From positions 1,426,001 to 1,490,000 of the forward strand of contig OZ244890.1 in NCBI GenBank assembly GCA_965221455.1: DNA of 64,000 nucleotides, in the 5' to 3' direction. The translations under genes and the position numbers were made by a program. Shown in pieces: positions 63,226-64,000 of this stretch. The first letter of the stretch is position 1, and each line of letters opens with the position of its first letter. Under the pieces are notes generated by a model that worked only from the letters and a program-made list of their open reading frames with translations, did no database searches and was not told the DNA's origin. The DNA comes from SMWN01 sp965221455. GTDB lineage: Bacteria > Pseudomonadota > Gammaproteobacteria > Eutrophobiales > Eutrophobiaceae.

Positions 63226-63693
63226 TCAAGATCGTATACAAAAATGATCCACCATCCTGGTCAGGATATCCAGCATTGGCGGGATTCTGTCCAATGATAA
63301 ATATTCATTAGCCTTATGAGCTTGTTCAATATCACCCGGACCAGGCACCACCGTATCCATACCCATTGCATTAAAATAAGGTCCTTCGGTGCCAAAGGCA
63401 ACCGTTCCTGATTCACGGCCGGATGATTTTTCAGCGACCTGAATCACTTCCGAATTTATATCAGTTTGGAATCCTGGTATACCGTCGAATATGGAATGAT
63501 ATTCAACACCTAAACCGGAACCGCCGATGGTCTCGGAAATCAGGTTTCTGAGTTCCCTTCTTGTTTCTTCCAGTTCCATTAGATTAACGACGGCACCGTT
63601 ACTCTGGTCCCACTGTGGATCAGTGCTGCTCACCAAAGGTGTCGCTACCAATTGTGAGAAACTTTCAAGCATCTCAGGGATTTTTTTGTTCAT
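63226..63693 (-). pseudogene. argE: Acetylornithine deacetylase ArgE, internally deleted
   Basis: The first 39 residues match an ArgE N-terminus (SQLVATPLVSSTDPQWDQSN). The frame then passes directly into the C-terminal third: GVEYHSIFDGIPGFQTDINS, ESGTVAFGTEGPYFNAMGMD, VVPGPGDIEQAHKANEYLSL and RMVDHFC. At 155 residues it is far below the usual about 385. The missing middle holds the metal-binding His/Asp/Glu residues and the dimerisation domain. The deletion is in frame, but the product cannot be an active M20 peptidase. Confidence 0.88.
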
Positions 63694-63815
63694 TTAGTCG
63701 CTCATATCAGGACTGTATGACTGTTGTCAGACGGCGAAAGATTTTATAATGTGCCGCGTTCCATTGCACCCTTTTATAGTCTAACTAATGCAGCCCATTT
63801 TATTCCGGAAATAAT

Positions 63816-64000
63816 ATGAAAAAGCCTTTGAATCGTTACAGTTCGCGTATTACGCAACCCAAGTCGCAAGGTGCCTCACAGGCCATGCTTTATGGCACTG
63901 GAATGACACGTGAAGATATGGACAAGCCGCAAGTCGGCATATCAAGTATTTGGTATGAGGGGAATACCTGCAATATGCACTTGTTATCTCTCGCTGAAAA
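63816..64000 (+). CDS. ilvD: Dihydroxy-acid dehydratase (partial)
   Basis: The first 61 codons of IlvD, running off the right edge. LNRYSSRITQPKSQGASQAM and KPQVGISSIWYEGNTCNMHL are characteristic; the cysteine in NTCNMH is an iron-sulfur ligand. IlvD makes 2-oxo acids for branched-chain amino acids. A GGA lies upstream of ATG 63816. Confidence 0.93.
   Translation, partial: MKKPLNRYSSRITQPKSQGASQAMLYGTGMTREDMDKPQVGISSIWYEGNTCNMHLLSLAE

Overview
The window reads as chromosome of a gammaproteobacterium of moderate GC. The signs are rng-yhdP, nudJ-mnmA, clpS-clpA, icd-aceK with acnB and aceA, a one-chain argA with kinase-like and GNAT domains, a split class II ribonucleotide reductase (nrdJa/nrdJb), and a hopanoid gene group. 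Genus cannot be fixed from sequence alone.

Layout. 1-8.4 kb: glutamine cyclotransferase (partial), cytochrome b561, hemB followed by a PhoX-like protein, a membrane hydroxylase, an ArsM-like methyltransferase, folD and heme A synthase. 8.4-11.8 kb: nrdJa-nrdJb behind two NrdR-type boxes 33 bp apart. 11.9-18 kb: a secreted Calx-beta/dockerin-like protein, small unknown proteins, a DksA-like zinc finger, gloA, and two decayed genes (NlpC/P60 lipoprotein, PhyH dioxygenase). 18.1-23.5 kb: dxs divergent from hpnH, truncated hpnB, hpnM and mlaA, so isoprenoid precursor supply sits beside hopanoid side-chain and lipid-transport genes. 23.9-31.1 kb: rng-yhdP and nudJ-mnmA. 31.3-39.1 kb: acnB, a broken beta-propeller gene bounded by a copy of the acnB tail, a DUF4124 protein, icd and aceK. 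40-44.3 kb: a second, larger Calx-beta/dockerin-like protein. 44.3-48.2 kb: a junk-rich accessory stretch with a dead IS3-type element, two copies of its right end, several families of short palindromic repeats, a GIY-YIG nuclease remnant between perfect 30-bp inverted repeats, and a Panacea-type antitoxin with a membrane protein (candidate toxin-antitoxin pair). 48.2-55.9 kb: aceA, clpS-clpA, recQ and argA. 56.1-63.2 kb: a compact six-gene cassette on the minus strand. 63.2-64 kb: an argE remnant and the start of ilvD.

The most interesting element is the six-gene cassette. In transcription order it holds a ParB-like protein, a PD-(D/E)XK-type nuclease, a SNF2-family helicase, a second ParB-like protein, a radical SAM enzyme with a B12-binding-like N-terminal domain, and a GHKL (Hsp90/MORC-like) ATPase. 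Neighbouring genes overlap or lie within 23 nt of each other. The cassette sits exactly between argE and argA, genes often adjacent in relatives, and argE has lost most of its catalytic core. I recognise no named defence or DNA-modification system with this gene content. A DNA-modification/restriction-like conflict system is the best inference.

A second theme is gene decay. NlpC/P60, PhyH, hpnB, the beta-propeller gene, the IS3 transposase, GIY-YIG, a deaminase-like gene and argE are all broken in different ways. This points to relaxed selection, perhaps a host-associated or streamlining lineage, though some single lesions could be assembly errors.
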